Assembly (NCBI GenBank): GCA_946902985.2
Contig: OX336397.1
Span: forward strand, 184,144,813 to 184,208,812
DNA from: Meconema thalassinum
Lineage: Eukaryota > Arthropoda > Insecta > Orthoptera > Tettigoniidae
DNA length: 64,000 nt
Direction: 5' to 3'
In this document: in pieces, positions 34,360-45,240 of the stretch
Numbering within the stretch: position 1 is the stretch's first letter
How the letters are laid out: the number at the start of each line of letters is the position of its first letter
Notes under the pieces: generated by a model
What the model was told of the DNA's origin: nothing
Databases searched by the model: none
Seen by the model: the letters and a program-made list of their open reading frames with translations, nothing else
Program-made: the position numbers and the translations under genes

Positions 34360-35160
34360 ACGGCCATCCTCAATACATGACCATGTTAACCACATACTTT
34401 CACCCAGTTCAATATTTAGTTTATAACATCTCAAGGCAATGACATTACCGTTTTGGCACATGAGTTGCTCGACCGAATGTTATAGGTTTTCATATTCTAC
34501 AACCATCTGCTGTGCCAAACAGCGGTCTCGCTTATTACCGTTTACTAGCATGTTAAAGATCCCCTTCAGGGATTAAAATCTTAGCATGCTTCACGCGTTT
34601 TGGAATATTAGCCTGCATTTGTCATAGGAATTATCAGAAAACCAACCGTCATAAGCCGCGCCCGCCGTCCCACCAAAATAGCGATTCATTTCTTCCAGGC
34701 ACGGCCACCGTGGTCGGCAACAGGCTTTCTCAAACACATGCCCAGCGGTATCTTTCGTCTTGACAACAAATTTTTCATTTAAAATTATATTAAATAATAA
34801 TATTTTTTGTTTCATCGTTAGGGCCCCTTTGTCAACCATTATTATCATTGGTCATGTTACAGATCAGCGTTTACTAACATGTTTAAAGATCTTCTTTGAG
34901 GTATTTTGAAATATTGGCCTCTGTCCATACGTCATAGGAAATATCGAAAAAGCGACCCCTCGCTCTGTCATAGACTACACCGCCGAAATAGCTGATTGCT
35001 CTATTTGAATACCACCACCGTGGCCGGTGATAGCCTTGTTCTAACACACATGTCCAGCGGTATCGTCTCTCTGTCTAACCCCATTTAAAAACAGGTAATT
35101 TCTTTTTCAACATGTATAGCGTTAGGCCCTTTATCATTTTTTCAAAACATTAACGATCAT
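34360..35160. repeat. Tandem pair of ~310 bp units at the inner end of E1
   Basis: 34530-34855 and 34865-35150 share, in order, a TTTACTAACATGTTAAAGAT-like phrase, GTCATAGGAA, CCGCCG...AAATAG, CCACCGTGG and CAGCGGTATC. The first unit and 34360-34530 match E2 sequence at 44810-45240 in reverse complement. The 85-codon minus-strand ORF inside (34848-34591) has no support beyond being open. Confidence 0.6.
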
Positions 35161-35479
35161 ATTTCAAGGACAACGTCACCCCGAGTCCTACGTGTCCTCG
35201 TACACGTCCCTAGCAGCATTGGTTCGCGAGATATAACAAAAAGTCTTAAATCACATTTTTACCCCTAAATCCATTTTCAAGTCTACTAAAAACAGCCATA
35301 TTCGTCAAGAGGGCAACGCGACGAAAACGATGATTCCAAGCACATCGTTCTAGCTTCATGGGTTCCCGAGATATCAGCAAAAATCACAAAAAACACGTTT
35401 TACCCCAAAATCGAGTTTCCAAACTTTTTTTTAAATATAATGGGTTGTCCATATCAAAGCCCCCGTCTACTCAAGTCCA

Positions 35480-36060
35480 ACGACACCTCATTCGTGAATC
35501 TTCGACCATCGGTTCGGGAAATATCGGCTCGCATTAAAACCTGCTGACGCTTTGAGTTTAAAGCGCCACCATGCCCCTACTGCACAGTTTTTGTCCTAGA
35601 AACTTGACATTTATTTTGGAGGTAGAGGGTGTCAGGTCCATTCATTTATGTCAAATAAATATATCTGTAGAATTCCTAGTTTCCGAAATACATGAATTTC
35701 AAAATTGGACTGTTTTCAAAAGAACATAAAAAAAGTTTCATGGTAAAAAAAAATTAGAACATAGAGACTGCTCGTTTGAACTATTGCACAACGTTCTATC
35801 ATCATTGGTTTTGGGAATTTCGCCTATTTTCTTAAACAAAATTTTTCGAAATTTTTTGAAAAATATAAAAACTGATCCATAAGAAAGAGGACGTCAGCCC
35901 GAGTCCAACGACACCACATTTGTCAAAATGAGACCATGGGCTCGCGAGATATCGGCTGCAAGGTTGATACGAGGAGGGATCAAAAAGTAGTGAGTTAGAA
36001 CTGTCCTCGCTCCCCTACTCTTGGGGAACAGTTATTATTTTTAATAATTGAATGGAGATT
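35480..36060 (-). repeat. Right inverted repeat of candidate element E1
   Basis: Reverse-complement partner of 25385-25955. The adjoining 35160-35480 holds more diverged units with the same 'cgagatat' phrase every 110-180 bp. Its outer end runs directly into the minisatellite at 36040. Confidence 0.8.
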
Positions 36061-38790
36061 GTTGGTAGATACAACACGTAGTATTTTATTACATACTAGC
36101 AATCCGCTCCCGGATTTGCTTTGGAACAGTTATTTTAGTAATTGAATGGAGATTGTTGGAAGATAAAACACGTAGTATTTTATTGCATACTAGCAATCCA
36201 CCCCCGGCTTTGCTTGGGAAGAGTTATTTTAGTAATTAAATAGAGATTGTTGGAAGATAAAACACGTAGTATTTTATTGCATACTAGAAATCCACCCCCG
36301 GCTTTGCTTGGGAAGAGTTATTTAAGTAATTGAATAGAGATTGTTGGAAGATAAAACACGTAGTATTTTATTGCATACTAGAAATCCACCCCCGGCTTTG
36401 CTTGGGAAGAGTTATTTTAGTAATTGAATAGAGATTGTTGGAAGATAAAACACGTAGTATTTTATTACATACTAGCAATCCACCCCCGGCTTTGCTTGGG
36501 GACAGTTATTTAAGTAGTTGAATAGAGATTGTTGGAAGACACAACACGTGGTATTTTATTGTATACTAGCAATCCGCCCCCGGCTACGCTTGGGAACAGT
36601 TATTTTAGTAATTGAATAGAGATTGTTGGAAGACACAACACGTAGTATTTTATTGCATACTAGCAATACACCCCCGGCTTTGCTTGGGAAGAGTTATTTA
36701 AGTAATTGAATAGAGATTGTTGGAAGACACAACACGTAGTATTTTATTACATACTAGCTATCCACCCCCGGCTTTGCTCGGGGACAGTTATTTTGGTAAT
36801 TGAATAGAGATTGTTGGAAGACACAACACGTGGTATTTTATTGTATACTAGCAATCCGCCCCCGGCTTTACTTGGGGACAGTTATTTTGGTAATTGAATA
36901 GAGATTGTTGGAAGATAAAACACGTAGTATTTTATTACATACTAGCAATCCACCCCCGGCTTTGCTTGGGAAGAGTTATTTAAGTAATTGAATAGAGATT
37001 GTTGGAAGACACAACACGTAGTATTTTATTGCATCCACCCCGGCTTTGCTTGGGAACAGTTATTTTGGTAATTGAATAGAGATTGTTGGAAGATAAAACA
37101 CGTAGTATTTTATTACATACTAGCAATCCGCCCCCGGCTTTGCTTGGGGACAGTTATTTTGGTAATTGAATAGAGATTGTTGGAAGATAAAACACGTAGT
37201 ATTTTATTACATACTAGCAATCCACCCCCGGCTTTGCTTGGGGACAGTTATTTTGGTAATTGAATAGAGATTGTTGGAAGATAAAACACGTAGTATTTTA
37301 TTACATACTAGCAATCAACCCCCGGCTATGCTCGGGAACAGTTATTTTAGTAATTAAATAGAGATTGTTGGAAGACACAACACGTGGTATTTTATTGTAT
37401 ACTAGCAATCCGCCCCCGGCTTTACTTGGGGACAGTTATTTTGGTAATTGAATAGAGATTGTTGGAAGATAAAACACGTAGTATTTTATTACATACTAGC
37501 AATCCACCCCCGGCTTTACTTGGGGACAGTTATTTTGGTAATTGAATAGAGATTGTTGGAAGATAAAACACGTAGTATTTTATTACATACTAGCAATCCT
37601 CCCCCGGCTTTACTTGGGGACAGTTATTTTGGTAATTGAATAGAGATTGTTGGAAGATAAAACACGTAGTATTTTATTACATACTAGCAATCCACCCCCG
37701 GCTTTACTTGGGGACAGTTATTTTGGTAATTGAATAGAGATTGTTGGAAGATAAAACACGTAGTATTTTATTGTATACTAGCAATCCACCCCCGGCTTTG
37801 CTCGGGGACAGTTATTTTGGTAATTGAATAGAGATCGTTGGAAGATAAACACGTAGTATTTTAACACATTCTAGCAATCCGGCCCCGTCTTTGCTTGGGG
37901 ACAGTTATTTTGGTAATTGAATAGAGATTACTGGAAGATAAACACGTAGTATTTTAACACATTCTAGCAATCCGGCCCCGTCTTTGCTTGGGGACAGTTA
38001 TTTTGGTAATTGAATAGAGATAACTGGAAGATAAACACGTAGTATTTTAACACATTCTAGCAATCCACCCCCGGCTTTGCTTGGGGACAGTTATTTTGGT
38101 AATTGAATAGAGATTACTGGAAGATAAACACGTAGTATTTTAACACATTCTAGCAATCCGGCCCCGTCTTTGCTTGGGGACAGTTATTTTGGTAATTGAA
38201 TAGAGATTGTTGGAAGACACAACACGTAGTATTTTATTGTATACTAGCAATCCGCCCCGGCTTTGTTTGGGAACAGTTATTTTAGTAATTGAATAGAGAT
38301 TGTTGGAAGACACAACACGTAGTATTTTATTGCATACTAGCTATCCACCCCGGCTATGCTTGGGGACAGTTATTTTAGCAATTGAATAGAGATTGTTGGA
38401 AGACACAACACGTAGTATTTTATTGCATACTAGCAATCCACCCCGGCTTTTACTTGGGAACATTTATTTTAGTAATTGAATAGAGATTGTTGGAAGACAC
38501 AACACGTAGTATTTTATTGCATACTAGCTATCCACCCCGGCTATGCTTGGGGACAGTTATTTTAGCAATTGAATAGAGATTGTTGGAAGACACAACACGT
38601 AGTATTTTATTGCATACTAGCAATCCACCCCGGCTTTTACTTGGGAACATTTATTTTAGTAATTGAATAGAGATTGTTGGAAGATACAACACGTAGTATT
38701 TTAACAAATTCTAGCAATCCGCCCCCGGCTTTGGTTGGGGATAGTTTTTTTTGTAATTGAATGGAGATTGTTGGAAGAAATGAAAATGTA
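36040..38790 (+). repeat. ~93 bp minisatellite, about 30 units
   Basis: Unit: GTAATTGAATAGAGATTGTT, GGAAGATAAAACACGTAGTA, TTTTATTACATACTAGCAAT, then CCACCCCCGGCTTTGCTTGG and GGACAGTTATTTTG. Counting the GAGATTGTTGG phrase gives about 30 units. Variants (TACATACTAG / TGTATACTAG / AACACATTCTAG; CACAACACG / AAAACACG) occur in runs, and 38330-38470 is repeated nearly exactly at 38520-38660, showing higher-order duplication. Two units also lie at 25276-25400, outside the left repeat of E1. Confidence 0.95.
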
Positions 38791-38953
38791 AAAACACTTA
38801 AACGCTGATTGTTCTGAAGCTATTAGGCCTCATGTTATACATCTATACTATGTAAAATAACCTACCACTACAATTGGTAGTGTGTAACACTTAACGTCAT
38901 TGATACTTTCGTATTAACTATGAAGCATCAACTAAGTTTTAGTATAGTTCTCT

Positions 38954-39179
38954 GTTCAAGCTTTTAGAGCTGGGAAACGAATTAAGTCCTCAAGTGCTGC
39001 AGCCTATCAATGTTTGCAACGTGGTGATGTACCTATAAATCTGTTGGATCATGCTTGCAAAGAACAAGACAGTTCTTATTACCATAGTGAACCTGAATTA
39101 AGGCGTATGGCCAATAAAGTATTATTGCAAGGCTAAACAACGTTTGACAGCCTGTGACGCCTTGGTGAGGAAATGTTAG
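38954..39179 (+). pseudogene. Phospholipase A2-like (parvovirus/Polinton-type) domain remnant
   Basis: Reading gives RGDVPINLLDHACKEQDSSY followed, after a break at the TAA at 39134-39136, by a KQRLTACDAL segment in the next frame. The pattern GD-x-PIN-x-LD-x-ACKExD-xxx-Y is that of the small phospholipase A2-like domain found in parvovirus/densovirus capsid proteins and in related arthropod mobile-element proteins. The catalytic His of the HD pair is Gln here and the frame is broken, so it is inactive. Whether the source was a virus or a transposon cannot be decided from this fragment. Confidence 0.55.
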
Positions 39180-39889
39180 CAGTCCTGATTGTGATTAGTG
39201 TTATAAAAGGAATGTTAATGATGAATAGACATGGATATTTAAAAGAACTATTTGTATACTAGTGTAATGCCCTATTTGCAAATTATCATTCATAACATTC
39301 AAGAAAAGGAAAAAAAACTAAATTTTTAATTTGCATTTGCATATTACCTTATTTATTATTTTAAAAATATGTAGACAGGTATTTCCCATATTGCATATTC
39401 ATAATTCCCATATCGAATTTACATATTTAAAAAGTATATTTTAACTTTGAAAAATGTCATAATGCCAGTGCTTAACTATTGCAGTAGCGTAGTATTTTGT
39501 TTCCAAACACCTAGTGGCACATGACACACACTACAGGTAAGACTGTCTTATAAATAGAGTGTATCTACCACTACATGTGCATGACTTACATATAAAAAGA
39601 CTTTTAGTAAAACTTACTATTTAAATTTGCTATAATTTAATTTCTTTTCTCTACCGAGATTGCTATGACTGAACAACAAATGTTAGGTACTCGTGTCATC
39701 TCTCTCACTCTTTTACACTTTCTTTGGGAAACAAACACAGTCATTATATTCATTGCTAAAGAACATATATTTACATGCATGCAACCCAAAGAAACTTTTA
39801 GTTATGAATTTACAATTTACAATGTTATGCACGGTGGAAAATAATATTTTCCAATGACCAATTTCAATTTTAGGCACGATGACATTAAA
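39180..39889. other. Unassigned AT-rich DNA
   Basis: No gene seen. Contains CAAATTATCATTCATAACAT-like phrases that recur loosely at 41100-41200, on the other side of the Helentron-like insertion. Confidence 0.4.
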
Positions 39890-41003
39890 AACAAGAAGTT
39901 CCGTGACGAACTAAAGAGCCTACTTTTCATGCCAATGATTATTCTACAGTATATGAACCTATCAAGAATAATGAAGAAATTAAGTTGCTAATATCGAAAT
40001 TTCTATCTATTTCGAAATACTGTATACCTTGCATAATGTAGGCTAATAGAGCACTACAGTTGTCAGCCCTGATGACTGAGTATATTCTTAGTTCCATCTC
40101 TTAAGGTACAGAATACAAAATTTGGTTGAAGTCCAATGAATAGCATGGACGTTACATGCAGTTAAACATTGGATCTAACAGTGTGCATAAAATCATGTTG
40201 GCAACAATGTCATGCATGTATTGGTCAGAAATAATCTGAAATAATATGATCTATTGTTGTGCCAATTTTGAATGAAATCCATTAGTTAGTATAGAAGTTA
40301 CATGCATTTTAAAATTGGACCTATCAGCAGGCTTAGAATCATGTTGGCAGCACTGACGTATATTAGTTAGTTCAAATGCATCTAGAATGCCAGGTACTAT
40401 ACGTGTGCAATGTTTAGAGCTATTGGCTTGCATACTTTCTGATATATTGGTATTTGGATAAAATAAATTAGGAGCATTTATTAACAGTTGGCAGCTCTGG
40501 TGGGTCTTAAGAATACGCTCAGTCATATCTGGTTATGTATGCATACAACATACGAAATTTGGTTGAATTCCAGTTGATAGTGTAGAAGTTATGTGCATTT
40601 AAAAATTGGACCAATCAGCAGACTTATAATCATTTTGGCAACACAGCGATGTATGGCCTCGTGGAAATTAAACTGCAATATTATTATCTATACGTATGCC
40701 AATTTTGAAATAGCTCCCATTCATACCTTCCAAGATATCCAACATGGAGCTCAAATTTCAGTTGCGATTTTTTAGCAGTTGGTAGCACTGACATCATTTT
40801 CAAATATGGCCGTGAGCTATTCGGGTATAGACCTTTACTCCTACCAAATTTTGTTTTGATTGCTCCAGCCGTTTAGGAGTTCATAAGGGGGGGGGGGACA
40901 CACACACAGCCAGACAGACAGACAGAAGGACAGACAGACACACATTTGCCCGATCTCATAAGACTACTTTTTCCTCATTTTTGCAAAATGTGAAAAGTAG
41001 GCT
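39890..41003 (-). mobile_element. Helentron-like non-autonomous element, copy C
   Basis: Same ends as copies A and B (AACAAGAAGTTCCGTGACGA + AGCCTACTTTTC; GAAAAGTAGGCT) but ~300 bp shorter because it lacks one internal subunit. It has a nine- to ten-base G run and CAGA-type microsatellite at 40888-40940. Confidence 0.65.
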
Positions 41004-41369
41004 AACAATACATTAAGTTGCACAAAGCTTTAAAGAACAAAGGGCATAGTGCATTTCTTATAGTTTCCATTCTTGTTATTCAGAAAACAAATTATCAAAA
41101 TCCCATATTTATAAATTAGCATTTACAAATTACCATTCATGTCATTGCAATAACAAAATATCAAAAAGCCCATATTTACAAATTAGCATTTGCAAATTGG
41201 TTAACAATTACATTAATAGTAGGACGTGGGGATAGCAATTAAGAAACAACAGACAATACCCATACAATATTATTATTTATTTAATTTAAGTACTTTTACA
41301 ATAGTTACTTACAAAATACATATCTCTTTTCTCTATTACTCTCTAGTCCTTTTTTGATCCTCCTGTAAT

Positions 41370-41840
41370 ACTACCTCTTGCATATCAATGACAGATGACC
41401 TTGTGGTTTGGCCCCTTAAAACAACAACAACACCTTTTGCATAGTCTGTGATGCTGATGAATCTTGAGACGCAGAAAATTGCTTAAACATAACTTTTACA
41501 ACACGGGTTAAACGTTGCTCAATAAACACTGCACAATTTGGAGTCGCATATTTTTTCTTATACTGGTACTAGCGTTTTAGCATTGCTATGATTTTTTTGT
41601 TGACATTAACAGTGTTTTAATTGGAGCTCTACATTGATGATCAGTCACACTTAAGACCTCACTAATTTTACTATTCAGCTCACCTCGACACTGTTTTGAA
41701 CGTTGTTTTTGAACAACTCCAAGTAACAGTTCCATTTTTATTGGTTCGTTTTACAATATACAGTTTGTATATCCTTTTAAGTATGCATATGGCTTACCAT
41801 AGCTGTTCGTTGATACTTCCATATCAATTGTCAAGCATGA
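41370..41840 (-). pseudogene. Third FLYWCH-2 copy, degraded
   Basis: Aligns to the FLYWCH-2 ORFs: near-identical stretches cover TTTATTGGTTCG (about 41740), the ACACTGTTTTGAACGTTG region and the C-terminal Ser/Thr segment, up to a counterpart of the ATG region near 41820. Frame changes and base losses are frequent. It lies between the PLA2-like remnant and the coding remnant at 42036, so a third cassette relative may have been here. Confidence 0.65.
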
Positions 41841-41884
41841 ACTAATCTCTAGTAAATTCACTCGATAATATAAATAATAGTTTA

Positions 41885-41945
41885 AAGTGGGAGCAAAAGT
41901 GGGTGCAAAGTTAGGTGCAAAAGTGGGTGCAGTTTATAGTAGGCA
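41885..41945 (+). repeat. Short tandem repeat, ~11-16 bp units
   Basis: Four imperfect copies of AAAGTGGGTGC / AAAGTTAGGTGC. Confidence 0.6.
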
Positions 41946-42035
41946 CAATTTTTACTAGAATGTGATTTGAGTAAATGTCATTTCTAAACCCGAGTAGTGA
42001 GTAGTCGGTTGGTCTTGATCTATGCGAGCGTTAAC

Positions 42036-42397
42036 ATGTCACATGCAATGGCGATGGACACTCAAGACTTTAAGGTCAACGAAATCAAGTATATATTCAA
42101 AGAGGTGGCTATTATCGATTGCATAACACGCGGTCACCAAAACTATTTCATTTTATATTTAAACCACCGTTTCCGCTAGAGTTTCAGTCTGATAAAGATC
42201 AAAGACAGACCCAGTGGATACTAACCCGTCCAGGATTGCAGTGGAACAAGGGAACCATTCCCTATAAATACTTAGCTATGTTATTAAACGCTCATCTATC
42301 CATGGATACTATTGTATTTGTCAAAGGAATTGAAAAACGTGAATGGCTTTGTTCGTTTCTACCCCCTACGTGTGAATGTGATAGTAGACGCAATTGA
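42036..42397 (+). pseudogene. Arthropod mobile-element-type protein remnant (KGxEKxxWL motif)
   Basis: Begins MAMDTQDFKVNEIKYIFKEV, changes frame near 42155, and continues with FKPPFPLEFQSDKDQRQTQW, a GLQWNKGTIPY block, and VFVKGIEKREWL. I recall this arrangement (D-x-x-F ... KEVAI ... FKPPFP ... WNKG-x-I-Y ... VKGxEKxxWL) from uncharacterised arthropod proteins that occur in many copies next to transposon-like genes; a DEDD-exonuclease-like role is possible but unproven. Frameshifted here. Confidence 0.45.
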
Positions 42398-42460
42398 TCG
42401 TATGCGCGATTGATAGTAGGCGCAATTGATAGTAGATGCAATTGATAGTAGGCGCGAATA
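42373..42460 (+). repeat. 15 bp tandem repeat
   Basis: About five imperfect copies of GCGCAATTGATAGTA immediately after, and partly overlapping, the end of the coding remnant. Confidence 0.7.
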
Positions 42461-42479
42461 GAAATGGTCGATAAATCAC

Positions 42480-42960
42480 AGCCTGCTACTTTATCACCGA
42501 TATTTTTCTGTCACCGATACATCCGATACGCTGCCACAGAAGTAGAAAAAAAAGGAGACGCAAGAAAAGCTTGACGAAGAATGCTGCGCAGATCTTCGGT
42601 CATGTTCGGGTGTTCGTGTGTGCTCGATATTGGCATACAACACCCATCCTACTTCGCAACAGTAGCTCGCTAGCAGCAGTTCTGAACGGATCGTCTGCCC
42701 TGGCATGGCAGGCTGAACTGTGACTGGGTTTACAGCTGTAGACCGCGTTTCGGAGCGATCCGCAGTGTTGCAGAATGGAGTGAGCTGAGGGCCCGGTAAT
42801 CAGCATTGAGGGGGGACACACGGGTGCCCCGCAATGAGCATTAAAATACGCCGATTGATATTGGTCTCTGCGCATCGTTGAGTTTCGGCAAGCTGTTCTT
42901 GCATCTGCACTATCTTTGACAAAATAAGCTCTGCATACTTCCAATTTTGGCCACTATATC
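42480..42960. other. GC-richer unclassified segment
   Basis: Base composition differs from its neighbours, and two overlapping minus-strand frames stay open (42494-42706, 42600-42944), but the translations look like those of a non-coding dispersed repeat. Not recognised. Confidence 0.35.
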
Positions 42961-43739
42961 CTACAGCCTACTCGACAACGAACAAACAGCGACCGTGAGT
43001 TTGAGATAGATTTAAAATACTGACTGTGGTTGCGTAAGAGCCTTCGCATGAAACTGAAAATTCCCCTGGCAGCTGGGAAGAAATTAGAGGATAGGCGGAT
43101 TGTTTGTACAAGTGCACTAGCACTGAGCCCTGCATGTTGCGCTTACTTAGCATTTATGCACGGGAATGAGAATTTCAGGGACTTCCCCTGCTGAAGTGTT
43201 GACCATTACCCGTGTAAGGCTGAACTTTGCCTATCTTTATTGATTAACTTTATTAAAATTATGACATGGCTTTCAGGATTTACTTATTAGTCACAGGAGA
43301 CAAATTCATGAAAAAATCCGTTAAGTACCAGATTTGGCACTTGTTTTATTGAAATAACACCAGTATTTCGCTATGGCGCAATATGAAAATTTCCTGCACC
43401 AGATTAACTTCAGAAACACCAGATCTGGTGCTATAATCACCAAATAGGCAACACTGGCCTTTGGGCTGTGACCAAATGTCGTTTAAGTCTTGTACTTCCT
43501 GTTGTTTTGTCGTTGGTCTCTCAGTGCAGTTATTTTACTCAAGTGTCTCGTGTGATGATAATTTTAATTAATTCTTTATAATAGTTAAATACCAATTTAG
43601 GTTATGTACACACATTTTTTTATTATCTTTGGTATTGATAGAAAATTTTTACTTGAAACGTTTTAGTAGGTTAGTAGTGAAAGGTCTATTACACTTGGCG
43701 TGGCTGTGCCCAAAAAGCCAAAATGGCGGCCAAACGTAG
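42961..43739. other. Unassigned DNA
   Basis: No gene or repeat boundary seen. Confidence 0.4.
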
Positions 43740-44144
43740 GAGAAACATTTAGATAATAATTCATATCTTGCGAACCCATGGTCGGATTTTAACAAATAAG
43801 GTGTTTTTGGACTCGAACTGACGGGGACTTTGCTATGGACCACTCGTTCCAACCCTAAAATAAAACCTACGCCTACTAGGGGATGAAATTGTAATTTTCT
43901 TCGTATAATTCGCTTACCGTATGATACATGTATGCATGTCAATGCTAATATGAAATTAAACATCTTTGCACATGGACAACATGCAAACTGGCCGACACCG
44001 CAATGAATAAACATATTTCTTTTTTTTACGCATGCGCACTTAGGGATTTTTTAAGAGGGCGGGCTTTTTAAATAATTATTTATGGGTAAGTGTTTTTTTT
44101 TAATTTAACCAAAAGATCGAAAACTAATAGATCATGAGCTTTTT

Positions 44145-44600
44145 AGTATCTCGCTAATTAATAATCGGATTTTAACATATGGAGTATACTAGCACTTGGG
44201 GTGACGCCCAGTTTTTTAATGTAATTTTGATTTTTGTCAAAAAGGCCTAAGTGCACTTTTGTTAATATTTTGAGAACCAATAAGGCTACGGAATTGTATA
44301 AGAGGCTGTTGTACTTGGGATTACGCTCTGATTTTGAATATATTTTTGATTTTTTCAAAAGGGCATAACTGCACTTTTATTAATATCTTGCGAACCAATA
44401 AGGCTATGGACTTGTATAAGGAGTTGTTGGACTTGGGATGACGCCCCGTTTCTGAATGTATTTTTGATTTTGGTCAAAAGGGCCTATGCGTTAATATTTT
44501 GTGAACCAATAAGGCTATGGACTTGTATAAGGGGTTGGTGGACTTGGAACGACTCCCCGTTTTTAATGTAATTTTGATTTTTGTCAAAAGGGCCTAACTG
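44145..44600 (+). repeat. ~115 bp tandem repeat, 3-4 units
   Basis: Units share GAACCAATAAGGCTATGGAC, TTGTATAAGG...TTGGACTTGG, GACGCCCCGTTT and TTTTGATTTTTGTCAAAAGG; anchors at about 44275, 44393 and 44505. Confidence 0.85.
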
Positions 44601-45235
44601 AGTGGCTGTAGGTCCCTGTATGATCCGGTCACCTAGCGAGGTGCCTCCGTGGCAAGTTCCACGTTTGGAAATTTCGTTAGGTCTTCACTGAGGTCCTAAG
44701 GTGAACACGGATACCTCCGTTTATCGGAGGCAGTTCCACAGCATAGTTCACTTGGAGTGACATTTTTCCTTTTAAAAGTATTTTTTAATTTTTGAAAAAA
44801 GAAATTACAAAGGGTTTAACGCTATACTAGGCCTATATGTTGAAAAAAATATTATTTTAAATAATTTTAAATTGTAAATGAAAAGTGGTTGTTGAGATAG
44901 ACGATACCGCTCGGCGTGTGTTTGAACAAGCCAGTTGCCGACCAGGGTGACCGTGCCCGGAAGAAATGCATCGCTATTTTGGTGGGACGGCGGGGCGGCT
45001 TATGATGGTTGGTTTTGTAATATTTCCTATAACGGATGGAGTCGAATATTTGAAAATGTGCTGTGTGCTAGGATGTTTTACCCTGAAGGAGATCTTTAAC
45101 GTTTTAGTCAACGGTGATGAGCGAGACCGCTCTCTGACACAGCAGACGGTTGTAGGATATGACCAAGTGTTTCTTGGACGTGGTGAAAGTATGTGGTTAA
45201 CATGGTCATGTATTGAGGATGGCCGCATGCTAATG

Positions 45236-45240
45236 GTTAT
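45236..45240 (+). repeat. Target-site duplication of the Gypsy element (GTTAT)
   Basis: GTTAT immediately before the left LTR; identical GTTAT follows the right LTR at 55409-55413. Confidence 0.9.

Larger units (their letters stand above)
25276..36060 (+). mobile_element. Candidate new element E1: FLYWCH/IAP/micro-gene cassette between inverted repeats
   Basis: Both ends carry inverted repeats of ~570 bp (25385-25955 and 35480-36060, ~85% alike by eye), each abutting pieces of the same ~93 bp minisatellite unit. Inside, in order: TTAGG blocks, FLYWCH-1 and FLYWCH-2 on the plus strand, then a short ORF, an IAP pseudogene and the three-exon micro-gene on the minus strand, then ~300 bp duplicated units. 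Two Helentron-like insertions (26817-28221, 28541-29956) are later; without them the cassette is ~8.0 kb. A second copy (E2) lies inverted at 43740-62665. That it is or was mobile is inference from bounding repeats and copy number; no transposase, polymerase or integrase was recognised. Confidence 0.5.

Noticed and set aside
34591..34848. 85-codon minus-strand ORF in the 310 bp unit
   Set aside because: The tandem copy and the E2 counterpart do not keep the frame.
36040..38790. CRISPR-like regular repeats
   Set aside because: Units are contiguous ~93 bp minisatellite copies without unique spacers, in eukaryotic DNA with no cas genes.
42600..42944. 114-codon minus-strand ORF
   Set aside because: Two overlapping frames are open in a GC-rich segment, composition looks like a translated non-coding repeat, and no domain is visible.
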